A DNA stretch of 64,000 nucleotides, from the NCBI GenBank assembly GCA_965233625.1, contig OZ247499.1, positions 5,084,001 to 5,148,000 of the forward strand, in the 5' to 3' direction. Both the position numbers and the translations under genes were made by a program. A model generated the notes under the pieces. That model did not search any database and was not told the origin of the DNA. It saw only the letters and a list, made by a program, of their open reading frames with translations. The DNA comes from G965233625 sp965233625. Its GTDB lineage: Bacteria; Planctomycetota; Planctomycetia; Pirellulales; Pirellulaceae. Shown one piece after another: positions 44,780 to 52,837 of this stretch (the stretch's first letter is position 1; the number at the start of each line of letters is the position of its first letter).

Positions 44780-45238
44780 CTACGCCCGTTCTGCTGATTC
44801 CGCCAGCATGTTCACATAAAGAGCGACCTGTGCCGGCGTGCAATCCGCCCGCTGACCGATATCTTCGACCACCGTGGCAAAATCTTCACCGCGGTTGAGC
44901 CGCTCAATAAGTTGCTGCGTGTGCGGCTGCATGCGGCGGATTACGTCCTGGCTTAGCGACGGTTGTATCGCACCGGCAGGCGCCGGCTTCATGCCCAGGC
45001 AGCCAATGTAACGGAAGATGTTATTGAGCAAAAAGACCGGCGTCAGCACCAGCGATATCAGCCCCCACCATCCCAGCAGCAGGGTGATAAGCGTATAGCT
45101 CCAGAACACGCGATGGATGCACGATTTGCACATCTCACCATCGGCCTCGCCGCCCAGCCGCATCACCAGCAGGCCGATGTTCTGATAGAAGGTGACATGC
45201 TTTGTCGCCGCCTCGACGCCGCATCGCTGGCAGATCAT
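44780..45238 (-). CDS. zinc-ribbon membrane protein of unknown function
   Basis: This 152-residue protein starts at ATG 45238 (MICQRCGVEAATKHVTFYQN) with CxxC pairs: C3-x2-C6 and a second CKSC at about residue 38, suggesting a zinc ribbon. Two adjacent hydrophobic spans follow (WSYTLITLLLGWWGLISLVL and VFLLNNIFRYIG). The last 60 residues are soluble and helical. An earlier in-frame ATG at 45274 would add 12 residues without a ribosome-binding site. No function is known; the layout (zinc ribbon, membrane hairpin, cytoplasmic tail) recurs among planctomycete membrane proteins. Confidence 0.7.
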   Translation of the reverse strand: MICQRCGVEAATKHVTFYQNIGLLVMRLGGEADGEMCKSCIHRVFWSYTLITLLLGWWGLISLVLTPVFLLNNIFRYIGCLGMKPAPAGAIQPSLSQDVIRRMQPHTQQLIERLNRGEDFATVVEDIGQRADCTPAQVALYVNMLAESAERA

Positions 45239-45304
45239 CGCTATTCCTGGCCAAAACCCTGAGTTAGTCCGCAAGTGCGGAACGAAGTGCGGGCGTCCAT
45301 CGTC

Positions 45305-45327
45305 TTTAGGTAATACAATGACCTAAA
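45305..45327. promoter_or_regulatory. inverted repeat upstream of a small secreted-protein gene
   Basis: TTTAGGT (45305-45311) and ACCTAAA (45321-45327) are perfect inverted repeats around a 9-base spacer, about 55 bases upstream of the secreted-protein start at 45383 and 65 bases from the zinc-ribbon start. The symmetry suggests a dimeric repressor site. Confidence 0.4.
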
Positions 45328-45382
45328 ACCGTAGATCACACATCTGAGCTACAAAGTTACTCTAACATCAGGAACGTACACC

Positions 45383-45916
45383 ATGAAGAAGCTTGCCGCT
45401 GCCCTCACCTGTTTCGCATCCATCGCCGTCTGCTTCGCGCTGCTCGCTCCGGCCAATGCTGCCGAAGAGGCGCCCAAGTCGCTGGAAGTTACGAAGAAGA
45501 CCAAGAAGCTTGAAGTGCGACACGGGCAGATTGGCTTCCGCAGCACGATGCTGTTCTACACCTTCGCCGACCAGAAAGCCGTGCTGAAAGTGCACATCGG
45601 CAACCGCGACAAAACCTTTCCCGTGACAGTCACGGCGTATGTGTTCGACAAAGACGTCACCGCCGATGGCATCGGCAAGTGGCTCAACAACCAGCACTCC
45701 GACGGCCTCTTTCCCGAAGTGCCCGAACCCATCAAAACCATCAAGCTCCCCGCCAAGTCTGGCAAAGTCACCGCCCACAAACTCACCGGCGAAACCGAAC
45801 AGTTCAACAACATCTGGGACAACTACGACGTCACCGTCGAAGTCAAAACCTACGCAGGCGAAGGCGTTAAAATCAACGGCTTCAAAGCCGAAACCAAAGT
45901 GCACGTGAAGGAATAG
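45383..45916 (+). CDS. small secreted protein of unknown function
   Basis: This 177-residue protein has a clear signal peptide (MKKLAAALTCFASIAVCFALLAPANA). The mature domain is a lysine-rich beta-sandwich-like fold with no cysteine pairs (FRSTMLFYTFADQKAVLKVHIGNRDKTFPVTVTAYVF split around). An ATCAGGAACG site precedes the ATG by about 8 bases. It stands alone just before the accessory island and matches its direction. No family was recognised. Confidence 0.7.
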   Translation: MKKLAAALTCFASIAVCFALLAPANAAEEAPKSLEVTKKTKKLEVRHGQIGFRSTMLFYTFADQKAVLKVHIGNRDKTFPVTVTAYVFDKDVTADGIGKWLNNQHSDGLFPEVPEPIKTIKLPAKSGKVTAHKLTGETEQFNNIWDNYDVTVEVKTYAGEGVKINGFKAETKVHVKE

Positions 45917-45945
45917 GGTCGCCAAGGGCTGAAACGAGGTTTTTC

Positions 45946-46233
45946 ATGCCGGATCTAGAATCCCAGTTACTGGGCAACCTACTTGATTCTCTTGACCGGT
46001 TGTTTGATCGAGAGACAAGCGTGATAGACGTCCACGCCTTGGTTTGTGCAACACACGCCGCTCTATCTACAACGACTCACACGCCGGTCCTTCATCTGGC
46101 GCAAGAGGAACTAACGGCGGTCGTCAATGCGCGAGTTTTGCGCGACCAGCAACGCGACGCGGCGTTGTTAGCCACAGAAGACTTGCGAAAATACCTCGCT
46201 TCCGTCGTGCCTTTCCCAAGATCCAATGGATAA
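45946..46233 (+). CDS. small helical protein at the start of the accessory island
   Basis: This is a 95-residue soluble protein, MPDLESQLLGNLLDSLDRLF, predicted to be all-helical with no cysteine pair or active-site motif. It ends with an AATGGATAA stop overlapping a downstream ATG (46226). It starts 29 bp after the secreted-protein gene and begins the run of small rightward orphan genes. Function unknown; it could be an immunity-like or regulatory small protein. Confidence 0.5.
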   Translation: MPDLESQLLGNLLDSLDRLFDRETSVIDVHALVCATHAALSTTTHTPVLHLAQEELTAVVNARVLRDQQRDAALLATEDLRKYLASVVPFPRSNG

Positions 46234-46336
46234 CACTTTACACGTAGGACAAGACTCACGCCGTTTCAAGAATCGGTCTCTCTGTACGTGTGACGGCGGA
46301 AGTTCTTCAGTATTACCACTGCAAACGGAGCCTGTT

Positions 46337-46747
46337 ATGGAAGCTGAGCCAGTACGACAATCTCTACTTACCTGGATCTATAACGCGTTAGGCATTCCCT
46401 ACGTGATCCTGCTGCCACTTGCAGCATTTCTGTGCTTCGTATTTGCGCTGATCATCGTGCTCCGTGGGAAAGGTCCGATGGCGGGTGCTTCCCTTATCCT
46501 TGTCGTTCACATCCCTCTTCTTGTCGGAGTGTTCGCCGCAATTCAAGGAGGTATAGCGTCGTACGCCGTCATCGCCATGAGTTCCGGCACGCCAAAGCCT
46601 TCCGAGGTAGCGGCTGGCATTTCTACCGCACTCGTCGCACCGTTGGTTGGAATGTTATTGATGATTCCGGGATACGCGACAGCCGTACTCGGATCCTTCA
46701 TCCGCTCGCTGGTGGACAATCCTCATGGCAGCAAACCAGAAAACTGA
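46337..46747 (+). CDS. small MotA/TolQ/ExbB-like membrane protein
   Basis: This 136-residue protein has three hydrophobic spans: IPYVILLPLAAFLCFVFALI, ASLILVVHIPLLVGVFA, and a helix pair around EVAAGISTALVAPLVGMLL MIPG. The EVAAGIS-x-ALVAPLVG-x-x-x-x-IPG pattern resembles the third and fourth helices of ExbB/TolQ proton channels (where DVAxGISxALxTTAxGLxxAIP is typical). It is shorter than ExbB and has no ExbD or TonB partner nearby. ATG 46337 has GGAG 8 bases upstream; the frame extends further 5' without a membrane-compatible start. The proton-channel role is inferred from pattern only. Confidence 0.55.
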   Translation: MEAEPVRQSLLTWIYNALGIPYVILLPLAAFLCFVFALIIVLRGKGPMAGASLILVVHIPLLVGVFAAIQGGIASYAVIAMSSGTPKPSEVAAGISTALVAPLVGMLLMIPGYATAVLGSFIRSLVDNPHGSKPEN

Positions 46748-46780
46748 CGGACAAACCGATGGCGCAGGTTGACGTTTTTA

Positions 46781-47260
46781 ATGCTTAAGTCTTTCGCCCT
46801 GCCCGCTAAAAACCCGACAGCTATACCGCGTGGTCATATGCTTAAGGAACAGCCTGAGCTTCGATGTTCTATCTGCGGAAATCCGGGCGTGCTGCGGCAC
46901 TATCCCGGACCGGTGCCCGTTTCCAGCGTCTACTGCGACATGCATTACTCGTTATTGCAGCGCGGATATGATCCGACCGTGGTTGCTCGCTACCAATACT
47001 TCAGAGGGCCAACAGAGCGAGCTGACACCTACTCGGACGTAATGGCTTGGTATGAGTATCATGGCCAATGGTGCACGCGACAAATCGAACAATTTGAAGA
47101 CAAAACCTACAAGGCGAGTCGTGATAGCGAGTGGGCAAAAGTTTCGGAATGCCCTCTAATTGAAATCGATAAAAATGACCCGGATTTCCCACTCACTGAG
47201 ATATCCAGAGATGAGTTCGAGTCTCTATGGTCGATCGCTACCCCGGAGCCAGAGGTTTGA
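46781..47260 (+). CDS. small zinc-finger-like protein of unknown function
   Basis: This is a 159-residue protein starting at ATG 46781 (alternatives TTG 46769 and ATG 46838). It has a CSICGNPGVLRHYPGP segment and SVYCDMHYSLL, giving a CxxC...CxxH array that could bind zinc. The rest is acidic and soluble. The stop lies about 100 bp before the YrhB-like gene. No family was recognised. It belongs to the run of small island genes. Confidence 0.55.
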   Translation: MLKSFALPAKNPTAIPRGHMLKEQPELRCSICGNPGVLRHYPGPVPVSSVYCDMHYSLLQRGYDPTVVARYQYFRGPTERADTYSDVMAWYEYHGQWCTRQIEQFEDKTYKASRDSEWAKVSECPLIEIDKNDPDFPLTEISRDEFESLWSIATPEPEV

Positions 47261-47360
47261 CTGGCCAGTCCCCTCGCGTTTTTAAGTCATAGTCGCATGC
47301 GCTAATCGCCTCGTCAAAATAGAAATCGAATTCAGGGTGCAGACAGACTACCTTTCTGAC

Positions 47361-47666
47361 ATGTTTACGAAACACCAAGCTTCCGAAATTGCACAAAAAC
47401 ATATTGCTGCACAACCCAGCCCAGCACCGGGCTATTCGATCACGCTTGGCCGGATGACAGTTGTCGACTCGGGCTGGTACTTTGACTACATAGTCGAAAG
47501 CGAATTGAAACTCCCAGAAAACGAGCAAGAACAATTCGCAGGTGCGCCGGGCTTCCTCGTCGACCGTGAATCTGGCAATATCTCGATAGTTTCGCATTCG
47601 GATTGGGTCGATCTTGGATTGGCGTTTTGCGACAAACCACACGCTAATCCGAAGAGCGACGACTGA
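47361..47666 (+). CDS. YrhB/Imm35-like small protein
   Basis: This protein of about 101 residues has the Imm35/YrhB pattern: VVDSGWYFDYIVESELKLPE, then GAPGFLVDRESGNISIVS, ending in an acidic tail. YrhB-domain proteins are small immunity-type proteins linked to polymorphic toxins, and one is described as a heat-stable chaperone-like protein in E. coli. No toxin is adjacent. GTG 47337 is an alternative start, adding eight residues. A frame on the opposite strand (47238-47774) is considered a shadow. Confidence 0.6.
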   Translation: MFTKHQASEIAQKHIAAQPSPAPGYSITLGRMTVVDSGWYFDYIVESELKLPENEQEQFAGAPGFLVDRESGNISIVSHSDWVDLGLAFCDKPHANPKSDD

Positions 47667-47685
47667 TTCCGGTAGATAGAAACTG

Positions 47686-48177
47686 ATGCCTGACCACGAT
47701 CCATTCAATGAACCGGAAACGGCGCATCCGCGTTCGCGTGAGTTAATGGTTGAAGCGTTGTTCTGGGATTGCACGGACGAAGGGGCGCCTTTCGGTAGTG
47801 ACGAAGGCTGGGATGCGTATTACGAATGGCGTCGATGGCGGCGGGTAAACCGCTCCAGTTCATTGACAGACTGCTTCAACTGGATACTCGGTGGCAGGCT
47901 TAGCGAGTACGACCAGAATCTAGTTTATGATCACAGAATTGCCGAAGACCTTGCCAACCCCTCGACGGCCCTTCACGCAGAATATGGCGATATGTGGACG
48001 CTCGATACGACCATCATCGCATCTGGTCTTGGGCAACTCATCGACGAGGGCGCCATTGATCACGATGCAAAACCCTTTCTTCACGTCGCGATTGATCGGC
48101 AACGCAATCCGAAATCGCAGGGAACGTATAATGCGTTCACGCTCGATGCCATTGCTCGTGTCGTAGACGCTGCGTAG
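47686..48177 (+). CDS. YfeS-like small protein
   Basis: This 163-residue acidic protein starts 19 bp after the YrhB-like gene. It contains HPRSRELMVEALFWDCTDEG and APFGSDEGWDAYYEWRRWRR, which recall the FW-x-x-DE-x-x-PFG-x-DxG-x-x-x-x-x-WR pattern of YfeS-like proteins (COG4495). The role of YfeS is not known. The remainder, with LDTTIIASGLGQLIDEGAID, is unlike anything I can place. Close spacing suggests it is co-transcribed with the YrhB-like gene. Confidence 0.5.
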   Translation: MPDHDPFNEPETAHPRSRELMVEALFWDCTDEGAPFGSDEGWDAYYEWRRWRRVNRSSSLTDCFNWILGGRLSEYDQNLVYDHRIAEDLANPSTALHAEYGDMWTLDTTIIASGLGQLIDEGAIDHDAKPFLHVAIDRQRNPKSQGTYNAFTLDAIARVVDAA

Positions 48178-48236
48178 CGTTGTCGCGATAAGACATTGTG
48201 ATGGCCATCGATCGTTACCCGGAGTAGCGTGACCAG

Positions 48237-48998
48237 ATGAGCAAAGAAAAGCACGCAAAATTTGATTGCGACTACAATCATCGCGCGAATCTGACTGCGG
48301 CCCAATGGGTGGATTCTGCGAACGCATTGTCGATGCTCGATTTTCTTGCTGGTCGCCGCGGCGCCGCGCGACGACGACGGTACCTCTCTCTGGAACAGTG
48401 CGAACAGAAACTGCGTCACCTGATGCTTGCTTGCTGCCAAAGGATCAGGCCTTACTCGCGTGATCGACGCACGCTCGAAGCCCTGGAAACGGCGGAACTT
48501 TTTCTGGATCAACAGGCAACCGCAGGTGACCTTTGTGCTGCGCACGGTCTAGCTCAAACTGCATACGACGTCGCCGGCAATCGAGGAGAGGTATGCGCGG
48601 CCTTTCCCGCCATCTGCGCAACCCTCCCGCAACTCACCTTTGATAGCTGTCAGTATGCGGTTGACCTGGCGGCCTATGCCACGGCATTTCTTCCGCCCGA
48701 CAAATGGGACGACTCGTTACGCAACACGTCTCTTGAGCTGTTCGCCGGTTATGTGCGCGACATATTTGGAAACCCGTTCCGGGCGAATGAAATGCACTTC
48801 GTTTCGTCGCCAGAGGCAATGCGGATTGCTGATCACATCTATAAGAACTTAGACTTCCGGGAAATCGGCACACTTGGAAAAGCTCTCCAGCGTTGCGAAA
48901 ACCCGAATCACCTGGCGATTGAACACTGTCAATCTGACAGCGAGCATGTCCGCGGGTGCTGGGTCGTCGATATGGCAAGACGGCTAGGACCTGCTTAG
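48237..48998 (+). CDS. HVRGCWVVD-family planctomycete protein
   Basis: This 253-residue cytoplasmic protein shows the layout of a paralogous family common in Gemmata-like planctomycetes. An N-terminal helix with TAAQWVDSANALSMLDFLAG is followed by cysteine-containing LMLACCQRIRP, an internal DIFGNPFRANEM block (about residue 178), and a C-terminal NHLAIEHCQSDSEHVRGCWV VDMA segment ending LGPA. The family is usually a few hundred residues long and has no assigned activity; the conserved HC and GCW residues suggest structural or metal roles. It is known to me only by pattern. It is one of the island genes and could pair with TIGR02996-type neighbours. Confidence 0.72.
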   Translation: MSKEKHAKFDCDYNHRANLTAAQWVDSANALSMLDFLAGRRGAARRRRYLSLEQCEQKLRHLMLACCQRIRPYSRDRRTLEALETAELFLDQQATAGDLCAAHGLAQTAYDVAGNRGEVCAAFPAICATLPQLTFDSCQYAVDLAAYATAFLPPDKWDDSLRNTSLELFAGYVRDIFGNPFRANEMHFVSSPEAMRIADHIYKNLDFREIGTLGKALQRCENPNHLAIEHCQSDSEHVRGCWVVDMARRLGPA

Positions 48999-49122
48999 AC
49001 GCGATTGCCGTTGTCGCGTCGCCGGACAAGAAAACGCTGCCGGCGTTGTATAATCTGGTTTGGCCCGGCTATCTAAGACGTACTGCTGCCGGATCCAGAT
49101 TAAGCCGCTTTGAAAGTGAATC

Positions 49123-49398
49123 GTGAATCGCATTTCGCCAACGATCAACGAGGTGGAACTTCGACGCGTTTGCCACATTATGGAAGGTATAGCTAAACGG
49201 CACGATCTCGCGGAGGACGAACATCAGGCACTCGAAACGGCTGCAATCGCGCTGATGGCGGCGAACCTGACAAACGCTCTCCAAACCAGCTACAAGAAAC
49301 TGGCCGACGCCCACAACGGGAACATTCCTGACGATGTGAGAAACGATATGCTCGCTCGTGGTATCGACATAGATTCGCTGGAAACGGATCATGACTGA
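49123..49398 (+). CDS. small helical protein of unknown function
   Basis: This is a 91-residue soluble protein starting at GTG 49123 (MNRISPTINEVELRR), with helical heptad-like character and an acidic C-terminus (GIDIDSLETDHD). No recognised motif. It is flanked by a degenerate region on its right. Its reality rests mainly on continuing the run of small, same-strand genes. Confidence 0.45.
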   Translation: MNRISPTINEVELRRVCHIMEGIAKRHDLAEDEHQALETAAIALMAANLTNALQTSYKKLADAHNGNIPDDVRNDMLARGIDIDSLETDHD

Positions 49399-49765
49399 TG
49401 GATAGGATTAGTTCTTTGATTCACGACGGGCATCATTGCGCCGCCCCGGCCGTTTGAATTGGCGGCCCGTTCTGTGACAAATGCGCCATGACATTGGCCC
49501 CTTCTAATATCAACGCGAATGACCATCTCAATCGAGTCGCGGCAACCTACCGTTACGGTGGTCAGAGTTCGAACGCAATCACAGTGGTATATTCTGGGCG
49601 ACATTGCAAATTTTTACGACGGCTACATCTACGACGTGTTTGAATCGCTGCACCGCTCGTTGAGATGAGCATATAGCCGTGGTACGAACATGGAGCCGCT
49701 AAAATTCTCGGCAGTACGACTGACGCTGAATCCACCGTTGAAATCGCAGGCTGGGGCTAACCGAC
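49399..49765 (+). pseudogene. degenerate coding remnants
   Basis: This 367-bp gap has no intact gene. A 49-codon frame at 49519-49668 (MTISIESRQPTVTVV, WYILGDIANFYDGYIYDVFE) looks coding-like but stops early. After it, a different frame near 49690-49760 reads WYEHGAAKILGSTTDAESTV, ending EIAGWG and TAA, with a stop (TAG) just before. The pieces read as fragments of one or more decayed genes with frame breaks. Confidence 0.4.
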
Positions 49766-50260
49766 ATGAGAAATCACGCGATTAATGTTATCGCTGCCTC
49801 AGCACTAAGTGTGATTCCGGATACATTCGGATTCAAAACTGCATCCTACGCGACCTGGGCAACGACACGTGAAGAGGATGACTTCGATGCCGCCCGGATT
49901 ATTGACTATTTGAAACGAGAGGGCCGGGCTGTCGAAGAATCTTTGCTCCAGAAATATGGCGAGTCCAGCCCCACCCAAATACCATTGCTGGAACTTAGTG
50001 CGATGGCTCCATGGATCGAATGTCTGCCTGCATCGTTTGTTGATTACAAATCGTTTCAACCGCTCCGCAAGATTCCGAAGTACATTGAGATTCTGACATT
50101 CACGACCCCCGTATTTGCTGATTCTCAAGACCTCGCATTCCTGGAAGTCTGGGAAGAGGATGGACGCTACTCGAACATGGGAACATGGTGGTGGATGCAA
50201 ATGCATCGGGTAGATGGCGCCTGGAAACCTGATTGGCAGCACGTACACGCCATATCGTAG
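49766..50260 (+). CDS. small orphan protein
   Basis: This is a 164-residue cytoplasmic protein starting MRNHAINVIAASALSVIPDT. It contains an aromatic-rich C-terminal half (FLEVWEEDGRYSNMGTWWWM, then QMHRVDGAWKPDWQHVH), suggesting a small alpha/beta fold such as those in immunity or SnoaL-like families, but no family is certain. Its stop is immediately followed by the frame that contains the CoaB-like gene. Confidence 0.5.
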   Translation: MRNHAINVIAASALSVIPDTFGFKTASYATWATTREEDDFDAARIIDYLKREGRAVEESLLQKYGESSPTQIPLLELSAMAPWIECLPASFVDYKSFQPLRKIPKYIEILTFTTPVFADSQDLAFLEVWEEDGRYSNMGTWWWMQMHRVDGAWKPDWQHVHAIS

Positions 50261-50308
50261 TTGCTAGAAGACAGCCGTTTTCAGTCGCTCACTTATAATC
50301 GCCTGCAC

Positions 50309-51028
50309 ATGAATAACGTCTATGTAGTCACCGGTGGGACGATGGTCCACGTGACACCACACTTCTCCTTGTGCGCGCCTGCCTATGGCCAGGTTGGCTC
50401 CCTCATCTTTGATCGGCTGCAGCGGGGCGTCAGGGCTTCTGCTCGCCTGTACGGATGTAATGTCTATCTGATCAACACCAGGATGGCCGGAACGAACTCA
50501 ACCCGTACTGTTGACCATCTCACTGAATACGGCATGACGCATCCTGTTGAAACCAATGACGACCTTGAAGCCCTCGTACGTCAACTCTGCTCCAGGCCGG
50601 AAACTGCCGCAATTGTGATGGCAGCGGCGGTTTGTGACTTTCAGCCTCTGGCGCTAACGGGATTCGAAGGTGACGGCACGGTAGACATACATAGATTCGG
50701 CAAAGATCAGAAACGTCTTCACAACACAGGTTCATTGAATCTGAAAATCGGCCCAGGCAACAAGATAATCGACGTTATAAAAAATGCACGACCCGATGTT
50801 GTTCTCGCTACTTTCAAAACCACCGCAGGAGCATCAGAAGACGAACTGATCAGCAAGTCGTTTCGGAACCTCAAACGCAGCAAGAGTGACCTGGTTTTCG
50901 GGAACGACATTCACAGCAAATCTAACGTGGTGGTGACTTCAAGCGAGAACGTTTTACGTGGCGTGGATCGTCTTGAAACATTAGAAATATTTTGCACAGA
51001 GCTCTTAAACCGCCTTGCTTTCGACTAA
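50309..51028 (+). CDS. CoaB-like (DNA/pantothenate-metabolism flavoprotein) protein
   Basis: This protein of about 239 residues resembles the CoaB domain of the pantothenate-pathway flavoprotein Dfp. It begins NVYVVTGGTMVHVTPHFSLC, reads AAIVMAAAVCDFQPL in the middle, and has a KIIDVIKNARPDVVLATFKT segment matching the phosphopantothenoylcysteine synthase fold (nucleotide-binding, with ADVVFGNDIH as in the N-x-x-x of the family). It lacks the decarboxylase (CoaC) half. The THP-for-peptide substrate may differ, because island members of this family are not clearly CoA enzymes. ATG 50309 was chosen as the start. No neighbouring CoA gene is seen. Confidence 0.68.
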   Translation: MNNVYVVTGGTMVHVTPHFSLCAPAYGQVGSLIFDRLQRGVRASARLYGCNVYLINTRMAGTNSTRTVDHLTEYGMTHPVETNDDLEALVRQLCSRPETAAIVMAAAVCDFQPLALTGFEGDGTVDIHRFGKDQKRLHNTGSLNLKIGPGNKIIDVIKNARPDVVLATFKTTAGASEDELISKSFRNLKRSKSDLVFGNDIHSKSNVVVTSSENVLRGVDRLETLEIFCTELLNRLAFD

Positions 51029-51072
51029 AGCGTGGCGGTTCTAAAAGTGAGTCACATTAGTTGGCAGCGAAC

Positions 51073-51357
51073 ATGAAAGCGATTCTCCAGACAACTTCGC
51101 AGGTCAATGCAGGATTTGCTGTCCTAGCGCGACGGATAAATCGCGTGACAACGTTGAATGCTTCTGAGTCGTGTATCACGGCAAAGGAACTGCTCTTTAC
51201 CATGCGCGTGCGGGATGAAGAAATCCTCTTTCAGGGAAAGTCGATTCCGCAATCAGCGATCGTTGAAATAAGAAACGGTTTTAACTTCGAGCAGGCAAAA
51301 ACGGAATTCGCAGAGGTGGGATTGCAACTGCTTCTAGTGGACGGCGCCAAAGGTTAG
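51073..51357 (+). CDS. small orphan protein
   Basis: This is a 94-residue protein starting MKAILQTTSQVNAGFAVLARR, with an alpha/beta alternation (LFTMRVRDEEILFQGKSIPQ, NGFNFEQAKTEFAEVGLQLL). TTG 51061 could extend it. It lies directly before the receiver-domain gene (13 bp gap), so they are probably co-transcribed. No family was recognised. Confidence 0.45.
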   Translation: MKAILQTTSQVNAGFAVLARRINRVTTLNASESCITAKELLFTMRVRDEEILFQGKSIPQSAIVEIRNGFNFEQAKTEFAEVGLQLLLVDGAKG

Positions 51358-51370
51358 AGGATCAGCTACT

Positions 51371-51799
51371 GTGAACTTTCTGCTGATGCTAGAAGACGAT
51401 CTGGATCGCATCACGCGTTTTCGCGCCGTGCTGGCTGTGCATCATCCCGCGGCGAAGCTGGAAGTTTATAGAACGGCTCCTGACTTTATCGCCGCATATC
51501 CTCTGCTCGACCGGGCGCCTGACCTGATATGCCTGGACCACGACCTGTTCACCGACTCGCCTGATGATCCCGATCCGGGCGACGGCCGCGACGTCGCGGC
51601 GTTTCTGGTGACGCGTGAACCAATCGCTCCTGCACTCATCCATTCGACGAACGCTGTCGCGGCAATCTCGATGCTGTATTCGATGCGCGATAACGGCTGG
51701 AACGTCGACCGCATCGCACCGCTCGGGGAAGACTGGATCGAGTCGTACTGGTTTCCAACCGCCAGCGACATGGTGACCTCACACGATTCGCAAAGTTAA
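51371..51799 (+). CDS. cyclic-phosphate-processing receiver domain protein
   Basis: This 142-residue protein starts at GTG 51371 with LLMLEDDLDRITRF and contains DLICLDHDLFTD, IHSTNAVAAISMLYSMRDNGW and a final GEDWIESYW. This matches the predicted cyclic-phosphate-processing receiver family (PF20274): a receiver-like fold with DHD and HSTN motifs in place of a classic phospho-acceptor triad. It is predicted to act in nucleotide-based conflict systems. No effector gene is adjacent. It follows the 94-residue gene closely. Confidence 0.72.
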   Translation: MNFLLMLEDDLDRITRFRAVLAVHHPAAKLEVYRTAPDFIAAYPLLDRAPDLICLDHDLFTDSPDDPDPGDGRDVAAFLVTREPIAPALIHSTNAVAAISMLYSMRDNGWNVDRIAPLGEDWIESYWFPTASDMVTSHDSQS

Positions 51800-51874
51800 A
51801 CCGCAATCATCAATTCAGCTCTGCTATTCATTAGTTCCTCAAAGTAACTCCGCCATTTCAATGGGAATCTACCG

Positions 51875-52258
51875 GTGAAGCACGATCTTACTGCGAACAA
51901 ACGTAACGCCATCGACTTCTACCGCATGGCGTATCTTGGCGATCCGGCGGGCGCCGTTGAGCGCTACGTTGGCGCGGAGTACATCCAGCACAACCCGCTT
52001 GTCGGCGACGGTAAACAGCCCTTTATTGAATATTTCACGGAGATGGCCACGGACTATCCGGACAAGAGCATTGAGTTCGTCCGCGCGGTTGCAGAGGGCG
52101 ATCTTGTTGCTTTGCATACGCACCAGACATGGCCCGGAAATGACGAGTACGTCACTATGGATTTCTTCCGCTTCGACGACGAAGGCAAGATTGTCGAACA
52201 CTGGGATTCCATCCAGCAGGTGCCTGCTGCGAGTAAGAACGCAAATGGGATGTACTAG
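51875..52258 (+). CDS. SnoaL-like/NTF2-fold protein
   Basis: This 127-residue protein starts at GTG 51875. The sequence AIDFYRMAYLGDPAGAVERY, YVGAEYIQHNPLVGDGKQPF, FRFDDEGKIVEHWDSIQQVP matches the SnoaL/nuclear-transport-factor-2 fold (polyketide cyclase-like, DUF-type). The YIQHNP and EHWD residues line the usual cavity. Function cannot be inferred, since the fold hosts many small-molecule enzymes. It is the last gene of the rightward island, followed by a terminator. Confidence 0.85.
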   Translation: MKHDLTANKRNAIDFYRMAYLGDPAGAVERYVGAEYIQHNPLVGDGKQPFIEYFTEMATDYPDKSIEFVRAVAEGDLVALHTHQTWPGNDEYVTMDFFRFDDEGKIVEHWDSIQQVPAASKNANGMY

Positions 52259-52308
52259 CTTGCCGCTATCGCGCAAGGAGTTTCGCCGACCAGTTCCGCG
52301 CAGCAAAA

Positions 52309-52334
52309 AGCCCGCGGAAGGGTTCCTGCGGGCT
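52309..52334. terminator. bidirectional terminator between the island and the STAS gene
   Basis: AGCCCGC (52309-52315) pairs with GCGGGCT (52328-52334), with inner GAA/TTC pairing, after the SnoaL stop. An A-run lies on its left (T-run for the leftward STAS gene) and GATTTTG on its right. Confidence 0.75.
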
Positions 52335-52373
52335 GATTGATTTTGATGCTTGTGACTGGATCAGAAGGCTGGC

Positions 52374-52727
52374 TTAAAAGCCTGCGAGCGCTTCGGCCTC
52401 GGTGTCGAAGATCTGGAAGATCTGCGTCAGGCGTGTGATCTCGAAAATCTGGCTGATCTGTGGACGCAGGTTGCTAAGGCGGAGGCTGCCCTTGGCGTCT
52501 TTGATGTTCTTGTCGAGGCGGATCAGCTTGTTCAGCGCGGCGCTGGAAAGGAATTCGACGTTGGCGAAGTTCAGCAGCAGTTTGTGGCGGTTCTCAACAT
52601 CCACCAGGCTGAACAGCTCGGCGCCAAGCTCTTCAATCAGGGCGGAATCGATGATGCGGTTATCGGTGAAGTTTACGACCGTCACGTCGCCCTTTTCACC
52701 TATCTCAATGCGTTGGTAGTCCGGCAT
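52374..52727 (-). CDS. STAS-domain anti-sigma-factor antagonist
   Basis: This is a 117-residue single STAS domain of the SpoIIAA/RsbV type. NFANVEFLSSAALNKLIRL carries the phosphorylatable serine (SSA). It works in a partner-switching circuit: a HATPase kinase phosphorylates it and a PP2C phosphatase removes the phosphate. ATG 52727 has an AGGA site upstream; the frame begins earlier, at 52772, without a good start. It lies about 220 bp downstream of a SpoIIE-type phosphatase gene on the same strand. No RsbW-like kinase is in the window. Confidence 0.92.
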   Translation of the reverse strand: MPDYQRIEIGEKGDVTVVNFTDNRIIDSALIEELGAELFSLVDVENRHKLLLNFANVEFLSSAALNKLIRLDKNIKDAKGSLRLSNLRPQISQIFEITRLTQIFQIFDTEAEALAGF

Positions 52728-52837
52728 ATCCTGTCTCTCCGCTGGATAAAAAACGCGTCTTGCCGGCCGCAACCAAGTAAAAAAGAGTTGGCAAGGGAAG
52801 TATAAAATTCAGGCGCCTAGCAGCAGATTTATGATAG

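Noticed and set aside
47238..47774. 178-codon frame on the - strand over the YrhB-like gene
   Set aside because: It crosses three rightward genes, has no recognisable motif, and the + strand frames carry family patterns.
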